Shown in pieces: positions 10,780 to 22,387 of a DNA stretch of 64,000 nt. The DNA lies in NCBI GenBank assembly GCA_028564925.1, contig CM053026.1, positions 607,620,457 to 607,684,456 on the forward strand. The letters run 5' to 3'. Within the stretch, counting starts at the first letter, position 1; each line of letters begins with the position of its first letter. This stretch comes from Lithobates sylvaticus (Eukaryota; Chordata; Amphibia; Anura; Ranidae). The translations under genes and the position numbers were made by a program. The notes under the pieces were generated by a model, which had not been told where the DNA came from, did no database searches, and saw nothing but the letters and a program-made list of their open reading frames with translations.

Positions 10780-11187
10780 CCTATATATGTGTGTGCATGT
10801 GTGGCCATGCACTCCCGGCTCCCCCCCGCCCTCAGGTCATGTCCACCACCGTTGTCCCCTGTCCACAAATAAAAGCCAGGTCTTTCAACACCAGAGCTAT
10901 GGGGTACATGCTTGACTATAGTACCCATAATAGTCCACATGTGATCTTACTGTTTATAGTGGATGAAGGGAGATTTTCTAGCATTATGCGCTCCGCTCGG
11001 AAAGGGAGGGGGTTCCACGCAAGTGGTTGTATGAAGCAGGACGAGGAAAATCCGCCTTCATCCACTTTTATTTTAACACTCTTTTTCCAATGTATCCCCA
11101 TACCCACCCAGAATTATCCACACCCCTCTAGGGATACATTGTGGAGAGGGATGGATGATTCTGGGTGGGGATGAGGATAATGGAGTT
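10780..11187. other. Unassigned sequence
   Basis: No gene recognised. Inverted near-repeats (GGATACATTG at about 11126 and CAATGTATCC at about 11089) suggest part of another fold-back repeat. Confidence 0.35.
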
Positions 11188-11765
11188 CAGTGGCGACTGG
11201 TTCTCTATCGGTAGGGGTGGGAGACGGACCTAACCCCCCACCCCCCATTGCTCCAGCACGTCACCACCCGCCAGTCACCACCCCCCCCCCCCACACCCTG
11301 GCTTTCCAACCCTGTGTTGAAGATAATAGGGGGCTCTATGCAGGCTCCATGCCCAGGGATGCCAGATGAGGTCGGCGGCAGGTGGGGATCGATGTCGGTG
11401 TGGATCGATGAGGTGTCAAAGGTGTCACAGGGGGCATTTGGCGTGTGCTTCTCTCTTCCACAGCCACAGGAGGAGCTGACAGCACTCTGCATGGAGGGGC
11501 CTGAGGATCAGACTTGGCGGCTGGTGGGTCAGTCTCTCGGTCCTACGCCGTGCGTCTCCTCCCTCCTCAGCCAGTGGGATCGCTTCTCCTTTTGGCCAAT
11601 CGGGAAATGGGTCTCACGACCCACTTCCTGATTGGCTAGGAGGAGAATCAGTGTTACAATAGTGAATATTCATCCGCTATTGTCCCACACCTGGGTGGGC
11701 TTCGGACGCAGTGCTCTGCGCCCCAAGCCCACCCTTCTTTGAAGCCTATTAGAGCCTGCATGCAT
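11188..11765 (+). mobile_element. hAT-type MITE fragment, related to 42889-44061
   Basis: The start CAGTGGCGACTGG resembles CAGTGGTGGCTGG at 42889. The stretch 11560-11765 (TTTGGCCAATC, CCTGATTGGC, TATTGTC, CTCTGCGCCCC, AAGCCTATTAGAGCCT) runs parallel to 43765-43930. The expected right terminus is absent, so the copy is 3'-truncated. It has no coding capacity. Confidence 0.65.
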
Positions 11766-12289
11766 GCATTATTGCATGCATGGAAGCTATATACAGTAGG
11801 TGCATATTATTATGGATTGGACATATGCTGGATTGTAGTATCTCTATGCTTGCTAGGACGAATGGGACTCTGAAAGGGACTGTTCATTGTAATATTTACT
11901 GGATTTTGTTATTTGTTGCAAGTATCTTGTGTGCCGTTTAAGTGACCAGAAGTGCATTTCCGACTTAGTAACAGAGGTTGGTGGTGACAACAGTCCTGTG
12001 AAGTGGACAGAAGTCTGGTGGAGACCCAAGAGCTATGCTGTGACTCCAAGTCTGGTGGTGACTTAAGAGTCTGATCTACAAAATTGTACAGGATTGGAAC
12101 CCCATAAATATTCTCTGGAGACTGAAAACTTAACAAAAAGACTGTGCCGTGTACCAGAAAACCTGAACTGGAAGCTGAAGAAGTAACTTCAAGGTGGAGC
12201 CTCAAATGCAGTGAATAAAATATTTCCTTTATTTTTTAATTACTAGTAAAATTTTAGACTGAGTAGCCCCTAGCTTGGGGGGGTGGGGG
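11766..12289. other. No gene recognised
   Basis: The stretch contains TGCATGCATGCATTATTGCATGCA at its start, then ordinary sequence ending in an AATAAAAT near 12215. No family assignment. Confidence 0.35.
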
Positions 12290-12373
12290 GAATTCCTTTA
12301 AAGCCCCGTGGTTCAACGACAGGGCCCAGTTGCCAGTGCAATCTTCGCGACCCTGGTAGTTCCGCCACTGGTG
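12290..12373 (-). mobile_element. hAT-like terminal fragment
   Basis: Read on minus, it begins CAGTGGCGGAACTACCAGGG, a hAT-style CAGNGG terminus that I recall from amphibian repeats. Only this end is recognisable. T-rich low-complexity DNA follows at 12378-12480. Confidence 0.45.
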
Positions 12374-12847
12374 TCAATAGTTTTTTATTTTTATATTTTT
12401 TTAATTATTTTTTACAATTTTTTTTATTTATTTATTTATTTTGCTATTTTTTTTATAATTTTGTACTATTTTTTTAAGAGCCCCATTTTGGGGCTTTGGT
12501 GAGATATCAGGGGTCTAAACAGACTTTTTTTTTTTTTGAGACAGAGAAAGGAGATTGAGCACACAGCCCTCGATCAGACTCAGCTGCAGAGAATGAATAG
12601 ACAGAAATAGCCCTGTACAGAGCTTCCTGTTCATTCATAAACTGAAGTATAGTAAACACAGTTTACTATGCCTCAGTTATGAAAGGACAGAGTCAGCGAT
12701 CGGTACAGATCACTGACTGTCCATTCAGACAAGGAGGGAAGGGTCCAGTAAATGACATTTTTACCGGTACCTTACCGCTCTCCATCCAGACAGATCCCCT
12801 GGAGCAGCCAGGGGGAAATGAAAGGGGGGGACCCAGCAGCGTTTTTT

Positions 12848-12944
12848 TTTTCACTTTTATTCCTATTACAAGGAATGTAAACATCCCTTGTAATAGAAAA
12901 AAGCAGATCCTCTTTGTGGAGAGATCTGGGGTCAAAAAGAATTT
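12848..12944 (+). repeat. Repeat block shared with 19153-19260
   Basis: CACTTTTATTCCTATTA, AAGGAATGTAA, CCTTGTAATAGAAA, AAGCAG and GGGATCAAAAAGA-like words recur in the same order at 19153. It is a dispersed repeat segment just upstream of the TTAA-bounded element here. Confidence 0.6.
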
Positions 12945-13882
12945 ACCCCCTTCCTGACCAGAGCACTTTTTGCGATTCGACACTGCTCCGTTTTTAACTG
13001 ACAATTGCGCGGTCATGCGACGTGGCTTCCAAACAAAATTGACGTCCTTTTTTTTTCCCACCAATATAGCTTTCTTTTGGTGGTATTTGATCACCCTGCG
13101 GTTTTTATTTTTTGCGCTATAAACAAAAAAATAGCGACAATTTTGAAAAAAACACATTATTTTTACATTTTTGCTATAATAAATATCCCCCAAAAATATA
13201 TAAAACATGTTTTTCCTCAGTTTAGGCCAATACATATTCTTCTACATATTTTTTGGTAAAAAAAAAATCGCAATAAGCGATTATTGATTAGTTTGCGCAA
13301 AAGTTATAGCGTTTACAAAATAGGGGATAGTTTTATGGCATTTTTATTAATATTTATTTTTTTTTTAAATGGCGGCAATCTTTATTATGACTGCGACATT
13401 ATGGCAGACACATCAGACATTTTTGACACATTTTTGGGACCATTGTCATTTATACAGCAATCAGTGCTATACAAATGCACTGATTCCTGTGTAAATGACA
13501 CTGGCAGTGAATGGGTTAACCACTAGGTGGCAGTGTAGGGGTTAAGTGTGTCCTAGGGGCATGTTTATAACTGTGGGAGGGTGTGGCTGTGTGTGACACG
13601 TCACTGATCTCTGCTCCGATCACAGATGAGCAGAGATCAGTGACACTGTCACTAAGCAGAATGGGGAGATGCTTGTTTACATTATCATTTCCCCATTCTT
13701 CCTCCCCGTGAGGCGATCGCGAGTATCCTCGTTCGAGTCCGCGTGACCCGACTCGCGGAGGTTGCCGCGGGCGCGCGTGCATGCCCACCGGCCGCCTCTT
13801 AAAGGGCAGCGTACAGGTACGTGATTCTGCCTGTACATGCCCTTCTGTCGCAGTATATCTGCGTGAGGCGGTCGGGAAGCGG
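12945..13882 (+). mobile_element. High-copy TTAA-bounded repeat
   Basis: The interior order (GCGATTCGACACTGC, TAACTGACAATTGCGCGGTC, TTTGGTGGTATTTGATCACC, TTTGCGCTATAAACAAAAAA, CAGTTTAGGCCAATACATAT, GGGACCATTGTCATTTATAC, TTAACCACTAGGTGGCAG) recurs in part at 40880-41345 and 48481-49060. The right end reads GGAAGCGG then TTAA (13883-13886). The left end is a decayed TTTACCCCC. The CpG-rich 3' third holds a GTTCGAGTCC B-box-like word by chance or origin. It is non-coding. Confidence 0.75.
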
Positions 13883-13899
13883 TTAAAAGACAAAAAAAA

Positions 13900-14230
13900 A
13901 GAAGAAATTTTACATTTAACAGAAAAAAAATTGTCCCTTTAAGACCGTTAGGTGGAAGTGATGTCAAGCATCACTCTGGTCCTCCAAGGGCATAGAGTGG
14001 AGTGGGGGCCATCTTTCCCTCACTCGACTACCTGCCCATCCCTCCAGCAGATTGGATCATTTCTGCCATTACCAATCTCTTTGGGAAGCAGGGAAGCAAC
14101 CGCAACGTGGTGGGAGAGGGGGGAAAGTCCCCCACCACCTCTAAAAATTATCTTGCTGCCATAACAATGGTATTTAGCATCAAAGTAATCAGATAAATGT
14201 ACTGTGGGTGGTTGGCAAGTGATTAAATAT
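13900..14230. other. Unassigned repeat-like DNA
   Basis: Mixed-composition sequence directly after the TTAA-bounded repeat. No terminal motif or protein seen. Confidence 0.35.
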
Positions 14231-14239
14231 AGCATTAAA

Positions 14240-16072
14240 AAGCATTTTGATATATATGTTTGAAAAGTTCAGAAAAATACCCGTTGATTATGCAGAAATC
14301 TGAAAATTATCAGAAAGTGGATAACTTCCTGTGTGCTCTGATTAGACTATAATCAATTGCATTTTTCTCGGCTATTGCTGAGGATAACAGAACCACCCAA
14401 GAGGGTTTGGGTTCCATAGTCCTATCTTGTTTCTGTTGTCCTGATACAGTAGGGTCAGTGATCTGAAGGACTAAAAGTGTGTGTGTCTGGCAGAAACACC
14501 AGATGAAAATAAAGAAAAAACTAAAGCAGCCACCAACATCTAAGGACTGGTTAGCTACATTATATAAAATGTTTTCTTTTCGGGTTCAAATAATCAGTTT
14601 CAGTTTTCATAAATTACTGTAGAAAAATCTTTTAATATTTTGGTAACATTCTATTTAATTAAAAGCCATTAAATATGGGCATAAAAAAAAAAAAATAGAA
14701 CAAAACACTTGCAAAGAGTTCTGTCACCATACAGTAACCTGCTTAAAAGAGTGTGATTATGTGAAAAATGGAAAATACTTATTTTTAATTGAACAATGTA
14801 AATATGGCAGGAAAAAGTAATCACTAATAGATTAGGCTTTTCATTTACACAAATTCTCCTATAAATTCAAGTTAGGCATTATAATTACACAGAGTGGCAA
14901 CTTTTTAAAGCTGATTATGCATTTTTTTCAACTCTGGAGTGATAATATATTTTAAGTGTACAATGTTTCATGTACTTCATATTAGCTTACAAATGTGCTT
15001 TTTTAGCCATATTCGATGTGCTCTAATAAACTTTAGAAATGCAAGCAGAAGAAAATGACGAGGATTGCAAAGGATTTCTTCATAGACTGTACAGTAAAAC
15101 ATGGGAAGATAAGCTATAAAATATTAAGCAGCTGTATTTTCTGCTCAGTAGTAGCAATTTCTCTTTTCAACTATGCTGACTTTGAAATAACATTGGAGAA
15201 AGGCTGGTAATAAAAAATTAAGAGGCGGTGATAGTCCTTGTAGAAACTGCCTATACTAAATCCAATACTAAATACAATCGTCCTACTGTACCTTTAGAAA
15301 GTTTCCAGTGCCGCAAGGTCACACGTAAGTCCCTGCGTTAATCTGAACAAATTGCCATCTAGCATATTCGTTTGGATTCAGCCTGTTAATTAAAAGCTGT
15401 AAATTTTAAGGTAGATAGTCTTCCAGGTTAATTTTTACATAGCTGACAATCAGATATTACAAAAGATGTAAATTAAACCAAGCATACCACATTTCTTGTA
15501 ATCTCTTCTCTCAAAGAGATCTATATATGTGGGTATATATATATATATATATATATAATGTATACACACACTACATTTAAAGTACACCTTTACCTATTCA
15601 CTTCATATACGTTTTACATGCTATTTGAGTTTCAAAAATGTTTTCAGTCAATTTAAACCTATTGATTTCAGTAGAAATAATACTTTTATGCTTGATAATC
15701 CTGCCAAGAATGTCTTTGTTCGGATATTTCCTGTTATGAGGAAAACAAGTTTCCCAATTGTGCTCCTGTGTTGTCTGCCTGTCACGTGCACCCCAAGCTG
15801 AGACTACAAGCAACCATGCCAGCTGAATTAGTACAGGCATGGTCCATCATCATCACTATCAAGAAACTGATCTATAACAATGATGTGCAGCTGATAGTGG
15901 AATGAGTGCAAGTAAACAGAAATATGCTGAAAAAGACTGGAGGAGAACAGCATCATTGGGATCTAAAAAAAAGATAAAATTGGTGAAAGCAGTATTTTAT
16001 AAAAGACAATTGTTTCTGATATAGGGTTATTTACCAAAAAACAATTGGGCTTTAGGTTATTTGAAAAAAACA
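14240..16072. other. AT-rich unassigned region with (TA)n at 15535-15558
   Basis: About 1.8 kb without recognised repeats or coding signals, apart from a short TA microsatellite. It could be ordinary intron or intergenic DNA. Confidence 0.5.
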
Positions 16073-16221
16073 GGGGTTTATTTACTAAAACTAGTGCAGC
16101 TGTGCATGGTAACCAATCAGCTGCTAACTTCAGCTTATTCAATTAAGCTTTGACAGAAAACCATGAAACTATGCACAGTTGCACCAGATTTTGAACTCTC
16201 CAGTTTTAGTAAATACACCCC
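16073..16221. mobile_element. Short palindromic MITE (GGGGTTTATTTACTAAAAC termini)
   Basis: It starts GGGGTTTATTTACTAAAAC and ends AGTTTTAGTAAATACACCCC, with internal inverted pairs (GTGCAGCTGTGCATGG against ATGCACAGTTGCACCAG; AACCAATCAGCTGC; AAGCTTTGACA). A second diverged copy lies at 55929-56093. It has no coding capacity. Confidence 0.75.
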
Positions 16222-17682
16222 ATAGTGTATTTTCTATTTGAGTATTATAATGTATTCTGTGAAAATCAATCCAAGCAGTAGATGTATTGGCTTGTCTATC
16301 TTGCTATCCTCTCTGCTTTTGCAGAACTGTTACTGTGTCGCCATCAGCAGCAAAATGTCAAAAATTGGTTTAGGTGACATCACAGTTCATACTTACATAT
16401 GCAACTGTACAGGCACAGGAATGCAGAGCACTGCTGAAATATATTGCACCAGTTTCCAGTGAAGCTCTTCTGTCTACCTGACATTTCCCTGTCCCACCAA
16501 CTAGCCAAAAAATGAGCTACCTTTCGCTGTCTACCAAAACTGGGCATCCCCTTTTATATATACAGTTCTTCCCCATGGAAATAAGAAATATTTAGCAGAC
16601 TGGGAGGTAGTGCCTGGCCTGGATATCAGAAAGCATTCCTGATTTAGAGTTTGGCACTTGCTCTACTTTCTTCAAGATCCATTTTCTGAAAAATTGAGGA
16701 TCCTTTCACACCTTAAAATAACACAGAGGACTGGAGTTAGGGTTGCCACCTCATCCCTTTAATCACCTTAAGTGGAAATCCATGCTAAAACTAAAATCCC
16801 TACCTTTTCTGAAGCTGATCTGACCCAATCTCCAGTGATTGAAGCTCTGCAGAGGACACGGCTGTGAAATGAATGGGAAGTGACGTCACCCATAGACTTA
16901 CTATGGGGCTTCTGTTGTCGGATGTGTCCTCTGCACCTGCCTCCACAGCGAAGCCACAGCTAAACTGTATGCAGAACTTATACCAGATAAACATATCCTT
17001 TAATAAATAACCAAACCACACTTTTTTAATGGATTTGAAATGGGCGCGGCCCTTTATTATTGGTTTAATATTTAACCAACCATAAAAACCATATCCTTTT
17101 ATATATAATATAACACTTTTAAACCTAAATATATAGTCATACATTATCATAATTAACTCAGCCTTTACAGCTCGAGTTAATACACCAGATGTTTAAATAG
17201 ATACAGAACTGTCCCCTTTCACAAGAAAGGGACGAAACCACATAACAAGGACTGCGAAAATGGGAGGGTGGGATGTTCCTTCTTCTTTGTTGATCCTGAA
17301 TGTAGCTCCTAATCACTTGAAATTCTTTTTAGAATGGCTAGCTCCTGTCATTTTAACATATTACATGTTTTAAGCCAATAAAATTGTTTAATTACTTTTA
17401 AAACAGACATCTCATTAACTGCCAGTTTAACTCTTGGTCTGTAACGGTCCCATAGGTAGGCGGAGCAAATTTCATTGTCCCTCACTTTTCCCTTCCACTT
17501 TAAGGACCAAGTCCATATTCTTTATATTTTAGCAGAGACCCTAGAGAATAAAATGGAAATTGTTGCTATACTTTATGTCACACCGTATTTACAAACGCAC
17601 TTTTTTGGGAAAAAATACACTTTTTTTAATAAAAAAAATAAGAAAACAGTAAAGTTAGCCCAATTTTTTTGAAATGTGAAAG
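16222..17682. other. No gene recognised
   Basis: Ordinary sequence with a possible repeat piece at 16735-16930. No splice-flanked frame with protein similarity that I can recognise. Confidence 0.4.
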
Positions 17683-18522
17683 ATTATGTGACTCATCCAA
17701 ACGCTTAAACAAGTAACATCATCGGTCGGTCACCATAATCAAACCTGACATGGGAATTTATAGATAGGCTACTCCTATCCTCATATTGATTAGTGGTTCC
17801 AAATTAATAATAACTACTGCAGTAGGGAACAGACACAAAAGATACGCTTAGCATCTTTCCGAATAACTGTTCTGCTTTATTATGACGCAATTGAAGGTTT
17901 TTATACATATGATTACGTAGGTATCACATTAATATTACAATTGTACGTTTATGGTAACAAGGGGCGTATCATAGGCAGGCTAATTCTAATCAGGACTCGA
18001 AAGAATGTAAACATGTACTGAAAAAATTACTAGTGCCGTGTGCACAGTGAGGGCAGTGTGCAATACATACAAAATAGAATACAATTATATACAGAAGTTA
18101 CACATTTCCATTACAATTATGTGACTCATCCAAACGCTTAAACAAGTAACATCATCGGTCGGTCACCATAATCAAACCTGGAAGCTCACAAGGTATAAGG
18201 ATCCTCTGCAGTTTCCAATAAACCAGCAATTTGCAGCATCAGCTGGTAGAAGCCAAAGTTGTGGGAAGGCTTTTCCATTTTGAACTTCAGGCTGGAAGGT
18301 GCTCTGGGTAATTACCTCCTCATCAATGTGACTCCTTACATGTCTGAATACCTCAGAGTACCTCAAAGTCAAATCTTCTACTAAAAGTGACCATCCGTGA
18401 ACTGGACTTTAAGCATCTGTGCATTCTCTGGTTTATTGGAATTCTTATACCTTGTGAGATTCCAGGTTTGATTATGGTGACCGACCGATGATGTTACTCG
18501 CTTAAGAGTTTGGATGAGTCTT
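17683..18522. mobile_element. Fold-back repeat with three copies of one arm
   Basis: A ~65-bp arm starting ATTATGTGACTCATCC and holding ATCATCGGTCGGTCACCATA occurs at 17683-17747 and again at 18116-18180 in direct orientation, then inverted at 18463-18520. The last two form a longer inverted pair (about 18116-18222 against 18430-18522) that also contains CACAAGGTATAAG and CCAATAAACC. About 370 bp of other sequence separates the first two copies. No coding capacity. Confidence 0.8.
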
Positions 18523-18779
18523 ATAGCATATGCTTGTTTTTCGTCTGTTTCTGGTAAGAAGATAAATTTGTCAGCACGGTGATGTGTGTTTATTATACAC
18601 TGAAGTTGGTGAAATGTTTGTAATTTCCAAGTTCACCTGTATCCACCATCTTTTTATCTATATCTTACCCCAGTGCTGCATACAGACTTTATATATTTTT
18701 TAATACACTGGAATTAATCTATTTTATGCCAGCTGCTTTTATGTATTGTTCTATACTGATGATACATGAAAGCACAAAT

Positions 18780-19130
18780 GTAATCAATTGTTTTATAAAG
18801 ATAATGTTACGCTGAGTAAATTGATACCTAACATGTCATGCTTTAAAATTGCGTACGATTGTGGAATGGCAACAAACTTTGGTACTTAAAAATCTCCATA
18901 GGCGACGTCTTAAAATTTCTACAGGTTACCAGTTTAGAGTTACAGAGGAGATCTAGTGCTAGAATTATTGCTCTCACTAACGATTGCGGCGATACCTCAC
19001 ATGTGTGGTTTTAACACCGTTTACAGATGTGGACATGACTTGTGTATGCATTCGCTTCTGTGCGCAAGCTCGGAGGGACTGGGCGCTTAAAATATCTTTT
19101 ACTTTATATTTTACATTTTTACACTGTTCC
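18780..19130 (+). repeat. Dispersed repeat, inverted relative in 59240-59440
   Basis: AACATGTCATGCTTTAAAAT, AAATCTCCATAGGCGAC, GAGTTACAGAGGAG and CTAGTGCTAGAATT recur as complements at 59425 back to 59275. It belongs to the same broad class of high-copy frog repeats as the TTAA-bounded elements. Confidence 0.7.
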
Positions 19131-19269
19131 TTTAAAAAAAAAAATATTAATCACTTTTATTCCTATTATAAGGAATGTAAGCATACCTTGTAATAGAAAT
19201 AAGCAGGACAGGGCCTCTTCACTGTGAGACCTGGGATCAAAAAGACTTCAGATCTCACATTTACACTTA

Positions 19270-19908
19270 AAAGCAAAAAAATTAATTGTCCCTTTTTAGT
19301 GCATTCTATGCATTAAGGTGAAAAACCTCCTATGATGCAGCTGCCCCTCAGAGACCCCCTTTTACTTACCTGAACCCGGTCTTTCCAGTGACAGGAACAA
19401 GCACACCAGCTCCTGCTGATTGGATAGATTGATATCAGCGCAGCCATTGGCTCCTGCTGCTGTCATTCAAATCTAATAATGGGGGAGCCGGGGGCGGGGC
19501 CGAGTCCTGCTGTCTGTGTCAATGGACTCAGCAGCAGGACACGGGAGCGCACCCGCACGAGTGCCCCGATGGAGAGAGGTTCTCCAATGGGGCACTTGAG
19601 AAGAGGAGAAGACAGGCGCGCTAGTAAGGATAAGCATATTCCCCTCTCACAGAATGTCGGTCTGCCTTGCTTACATAGGCAGACCACAGTTCTGCCTCTC
19701 TTTATTGACGATCAGTGGGTCCCGGAGTAAATCGTGTTTGCCGAACCTGGTGAGTGGCAGGAGTGGGTTGCCGGCAGCACGTGTGTGCACACCAGATCAG
19801 GAAATGTCAGATCACCAGGTACGTGATCTGGTGCAGAGAGGCTAACCTGCCACAGTAAATCTATGGTGGGCGGTCGCTAACTGGTCAAATTAATTGTGTT
19901 TGTGTGTC
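19270..19908. other. GC-richer repeat-like segment, no gene
   Basis: Low-complexity purine/pyrimidine mix with repeats such as GACTCAGCAGCAGGAC. Two overlapping short frames cross it without protein similarity. It is probably interior repeat sequence continuing from 19153. Confidence 0.4.
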
Positions 19909-19916
19909 CTTTAAAT

Positions 19917-20096
19917 CACTGGCCATCAACCCTGTCCTCAGGGCCCACCAACAGGCCAGGTTTTATGTATTACCTTGGGGAGATGCAGACTAGAATACTG
20001 CAATCACTGAGCAGCAAATTATATCACCTGTGTATTTCAGTTATCTTGCAAACCTAGCCTGTTAGTGGGCCCTGGGGACAGGGTCGATGATCACTG
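19917..20096. mobile_element. hAT MITE with exact 8-bp target duplication
   Basis: This is a 180-bp element with long inverted ends (CACTGGCCATCAACCCTGTC at left; the right end read on minus is CAGTGATCATCGACCCTGTC). The identical octamer CTTTAAAT lies at 19909-19916 and 20097-20104, the hAT signature. The CTGTCCTCAGGGCCCA...AACAGGCCAGGTTTT pattern matches a family I recall from fish and amphibians. Confidence 0.9.
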
Positions 20097-20281
20097 CTTT
20101 AAATGCAATCACAAAGTGAAACAAAACCAAAAAACATAAATATGAATAATGAGAGCAAAGCATAGATACATATCTGCCAAAAAATTACAAACTCATATCA
20201 AAAGTCCACCAGTGACTCAAGGTGCTTTAATTGAGATTGAAACGAATATAAGTGCTTCCAGTGTTAAAGTGCCACGCCCCC

Positions 20282-20316
20282 ATGCACAGCCTCTAACAGC
20301 CTCTAACAGCCTCTAA
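20282..20316 (+). repeat. 11-bp tandem repeat, three units
   Basis: CAGCCTCTAAC occurs three times head to tail. A short simple repeat. Confidence 0.8.
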
Positions 20317-20464
20317 CCAGAGAAAACATCACAGAGCGCTTTGAATAATTCTGAGGGTCCCATCAATCAGCTCCATTATGATAACAAAAGAGGATATCTG
20401 CCCACACAGAAACAAAGGAGAAGTCTCATAGTGCAGTACAGCTTAAAACATGAATTTATTTAAA

Positions 20465-20745
20465 AAGTATTGCACTCACATATTCAGTAGGAGCAAACAA
20501 ACAGTAAAGCATTTACAGAGTGCTGCCGCGTGCGGGTTGCATCACAGAGCAGCTCCAAACTACGCGTTTCCCCGCTCTTTTTCTGAGCACAACTGTTCAG
20601 GGGAAACGTGTCATGTGGAGCTGCTCTGTGACATTATCTCACACGCTGAATGGACTGTGGCAGTGCTGTGTATACTCTTTACCATTTGTATGCTTGTTTG
20701 TTTGTTTGTTCCTACTCAATATGTGAGTGCAATACTTTTTAGCCA
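20465..20745. repeat. Head-to-head inverted repeat with GAAACGYGT boxes
   Basis: The left arm (AGTATTGCACTCACATATTC, AGGAGCAAACAAACAGTAAA, TCACAGAGCAGCTCCA) is matched in inverted order on the right (TGGAGCTGCTCTGTGA, TGTTTGTTCCTACTC, ATATGTGAGTGCAATACTTT). Next to the centre each arm carries an outward-reading GAAACGCGT or GAAACGTGTC word. A complete CTGANGA and helix II are not preserved. It resembles an inverted dimer of a ribozyme-bearing retroposon. Confidence 0.7.
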
Positions 20746-20828
20746 CACCATGAAGTCGGTTGATGTGCAAAGTTTTCATGCTGGACCAGATTGTACTTTT
20801 TGAAGGCCTCTTACTAATAAAATATATA

Positions 20829-21958
20829 GTTAGGTCCATATATATTTGGACACAGGCACAATTCTTTTTCAGGTATTTACCAAAATAGCTATAGTTATAT
20901 AATGAGCTGAACGTGCACATTCTCAGGTTTAATTTGAGGTTATGTACATCCAAATCGGAGTAAGGGTTTAGGAATTAATAGCCACCCCCCTTTTTTTCAA
21001 GTGATCCAAAGTAATTGGACAATTAAATCGAAAGTTGTTTCATGGCCAGGTGTGGGCTACTTCATTATTTCTTCATCAATTAAGCAGGTAAAAGGTCTGG
21101 AGTTGATTCTAAGTGTGGTATTTGCATTTGGAATCTATTGCTGTGAACCTACATCATGCGTTCAAAGGAGCTGTCCATGCAAGTAAAACAGGCTCATGAT
21201 CCAAAGCAACAAACTCATCTGTAAAACATGGTGGAGGCAGTGTGATGACATGTGCATGCATGGCATCCAGTGGCAATGGGCCATTGGTGTTAATTGTTGA
21301 GGTGACAGCAGACAGAAGCAGCCAGGTGAATTCTGCAATGTTTAGAGATATATAGTCAGCCCAGATTCAGCCAAATGCAGCAAAGTTGATTGGAAAGTGC
21401 TTCATAGTACAGATGGACAATGATTCAAAACACACTGCAAAAGCAACCCAGGAGCTTTTGAAGGTAAAAAAGATGAATATTCTGCAATGGCCGTGTCAGT
21501 CACCTGATCTCAACCCAATTGAGCATGCATTTCACTTCCTGAAGGCAAAACTAAAGGCAGAAAGACCCACAAACAAAGAACAAGTGAAGACAGGTGCAGT
21601 TAGAGCCTGGCAAAGCATCAGAAAAGAGGAAGCCCAGTCTTATGTAATGTCCATGGGTTTGAGACTTCAGACAGTCATTGCCAGTAAAGGATTCTCAACA
21701 AAATATTAAAATAGAACATTTTATTTATGATTATATTAATTTGTCCAATTACATTTGAGCCTCTGAAAATGGGGGGCTGTGTATAAAAATGGTTGCAGTT
21801 CCTAAAATGTGTGCTTGATATTACTATTCAACACCTTGAATTAAGGCTGAAAGACTGCAATTCAAATTCATTTGGATTGTTTCATTTTCATTTTATTCTG
21901 GTGGCATACAGAGCCAAAAGTATGAACATTTTGCCTGTGTCCAAATATATATGTTCAA
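20829..21958 (+). mobile_element. Second Tc1-like transposon, degraded
   Basis: The inverted ends share a 22-bp core starting CATATATATTTGGACACAGG. TA lies beside the left end. A 107-residue open piece of transposase is kept inside (21386-21709), with upstream transposase-like DNA at 21180-21385 (GGTGGAGGCAGTGTGATGAC). The family differs from the one at 6922. Confidence 0.85.
21386..21709 (+). pseudogene. Tc1-like transposase, C-terminal catalytic fragment
   Basis: The fragment contains the second catalytic aspartate region (FIVQMDNDSKHTAKATQELL) and the third-acid region (WPCQSPDLNPIEHAFHFLK) of the Tc1 DDE nuclease, followed by a normal-looking C-terminus. The N-terminal DNA-binding domain and first catalytic Asp are not in this frame, so the gene is dead. 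The chosen ATG is only the first in the open stretch. Confidence 0.85.
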
Positions 21959-22387
21959 GGTGCTTTAACCTCTTTTCCTGTTGTAGGGCTTTTGTGCACC
22001 AAGAACAAAATCATAACCAGACATTTTAATTTGTGGGCTGATTTATAAAGACTGAATAAAGGTTATTACTGTTATTGTTGTGCGTAAAAAACAATCTGAC
22101 TTCAGCTGTAATTTTATAATACAAAATTGGAAAACTAAAAAAAATTGAAACAGAAATCTATTCGATCCTGTTTTTCAATCCTTTATCGATATTGCACTTA
22201 AATAAAAACATCTATTTTTACTTGTTTGTTAGGGATTTCATTTCATAAAGAAGCACCAGAAACAGAATTAAAGCAGACCTATTATAAAGGAGTTTGAGAA
22301 GACCTATTCAGCAAAACAGAATATCACTCTTGTATGGCCAAAAAGCTTTGAGTTATCATTTACAACACCTTTGTTAAAATAAAGTAG

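Noticed and set aside
13727-13740. GTTCGAGTCC, a tRNA B-box-like word
   Set aside because: No A box, cloverleaf or terminator at the right distance. It lies within a TTAA-bounded repeat.
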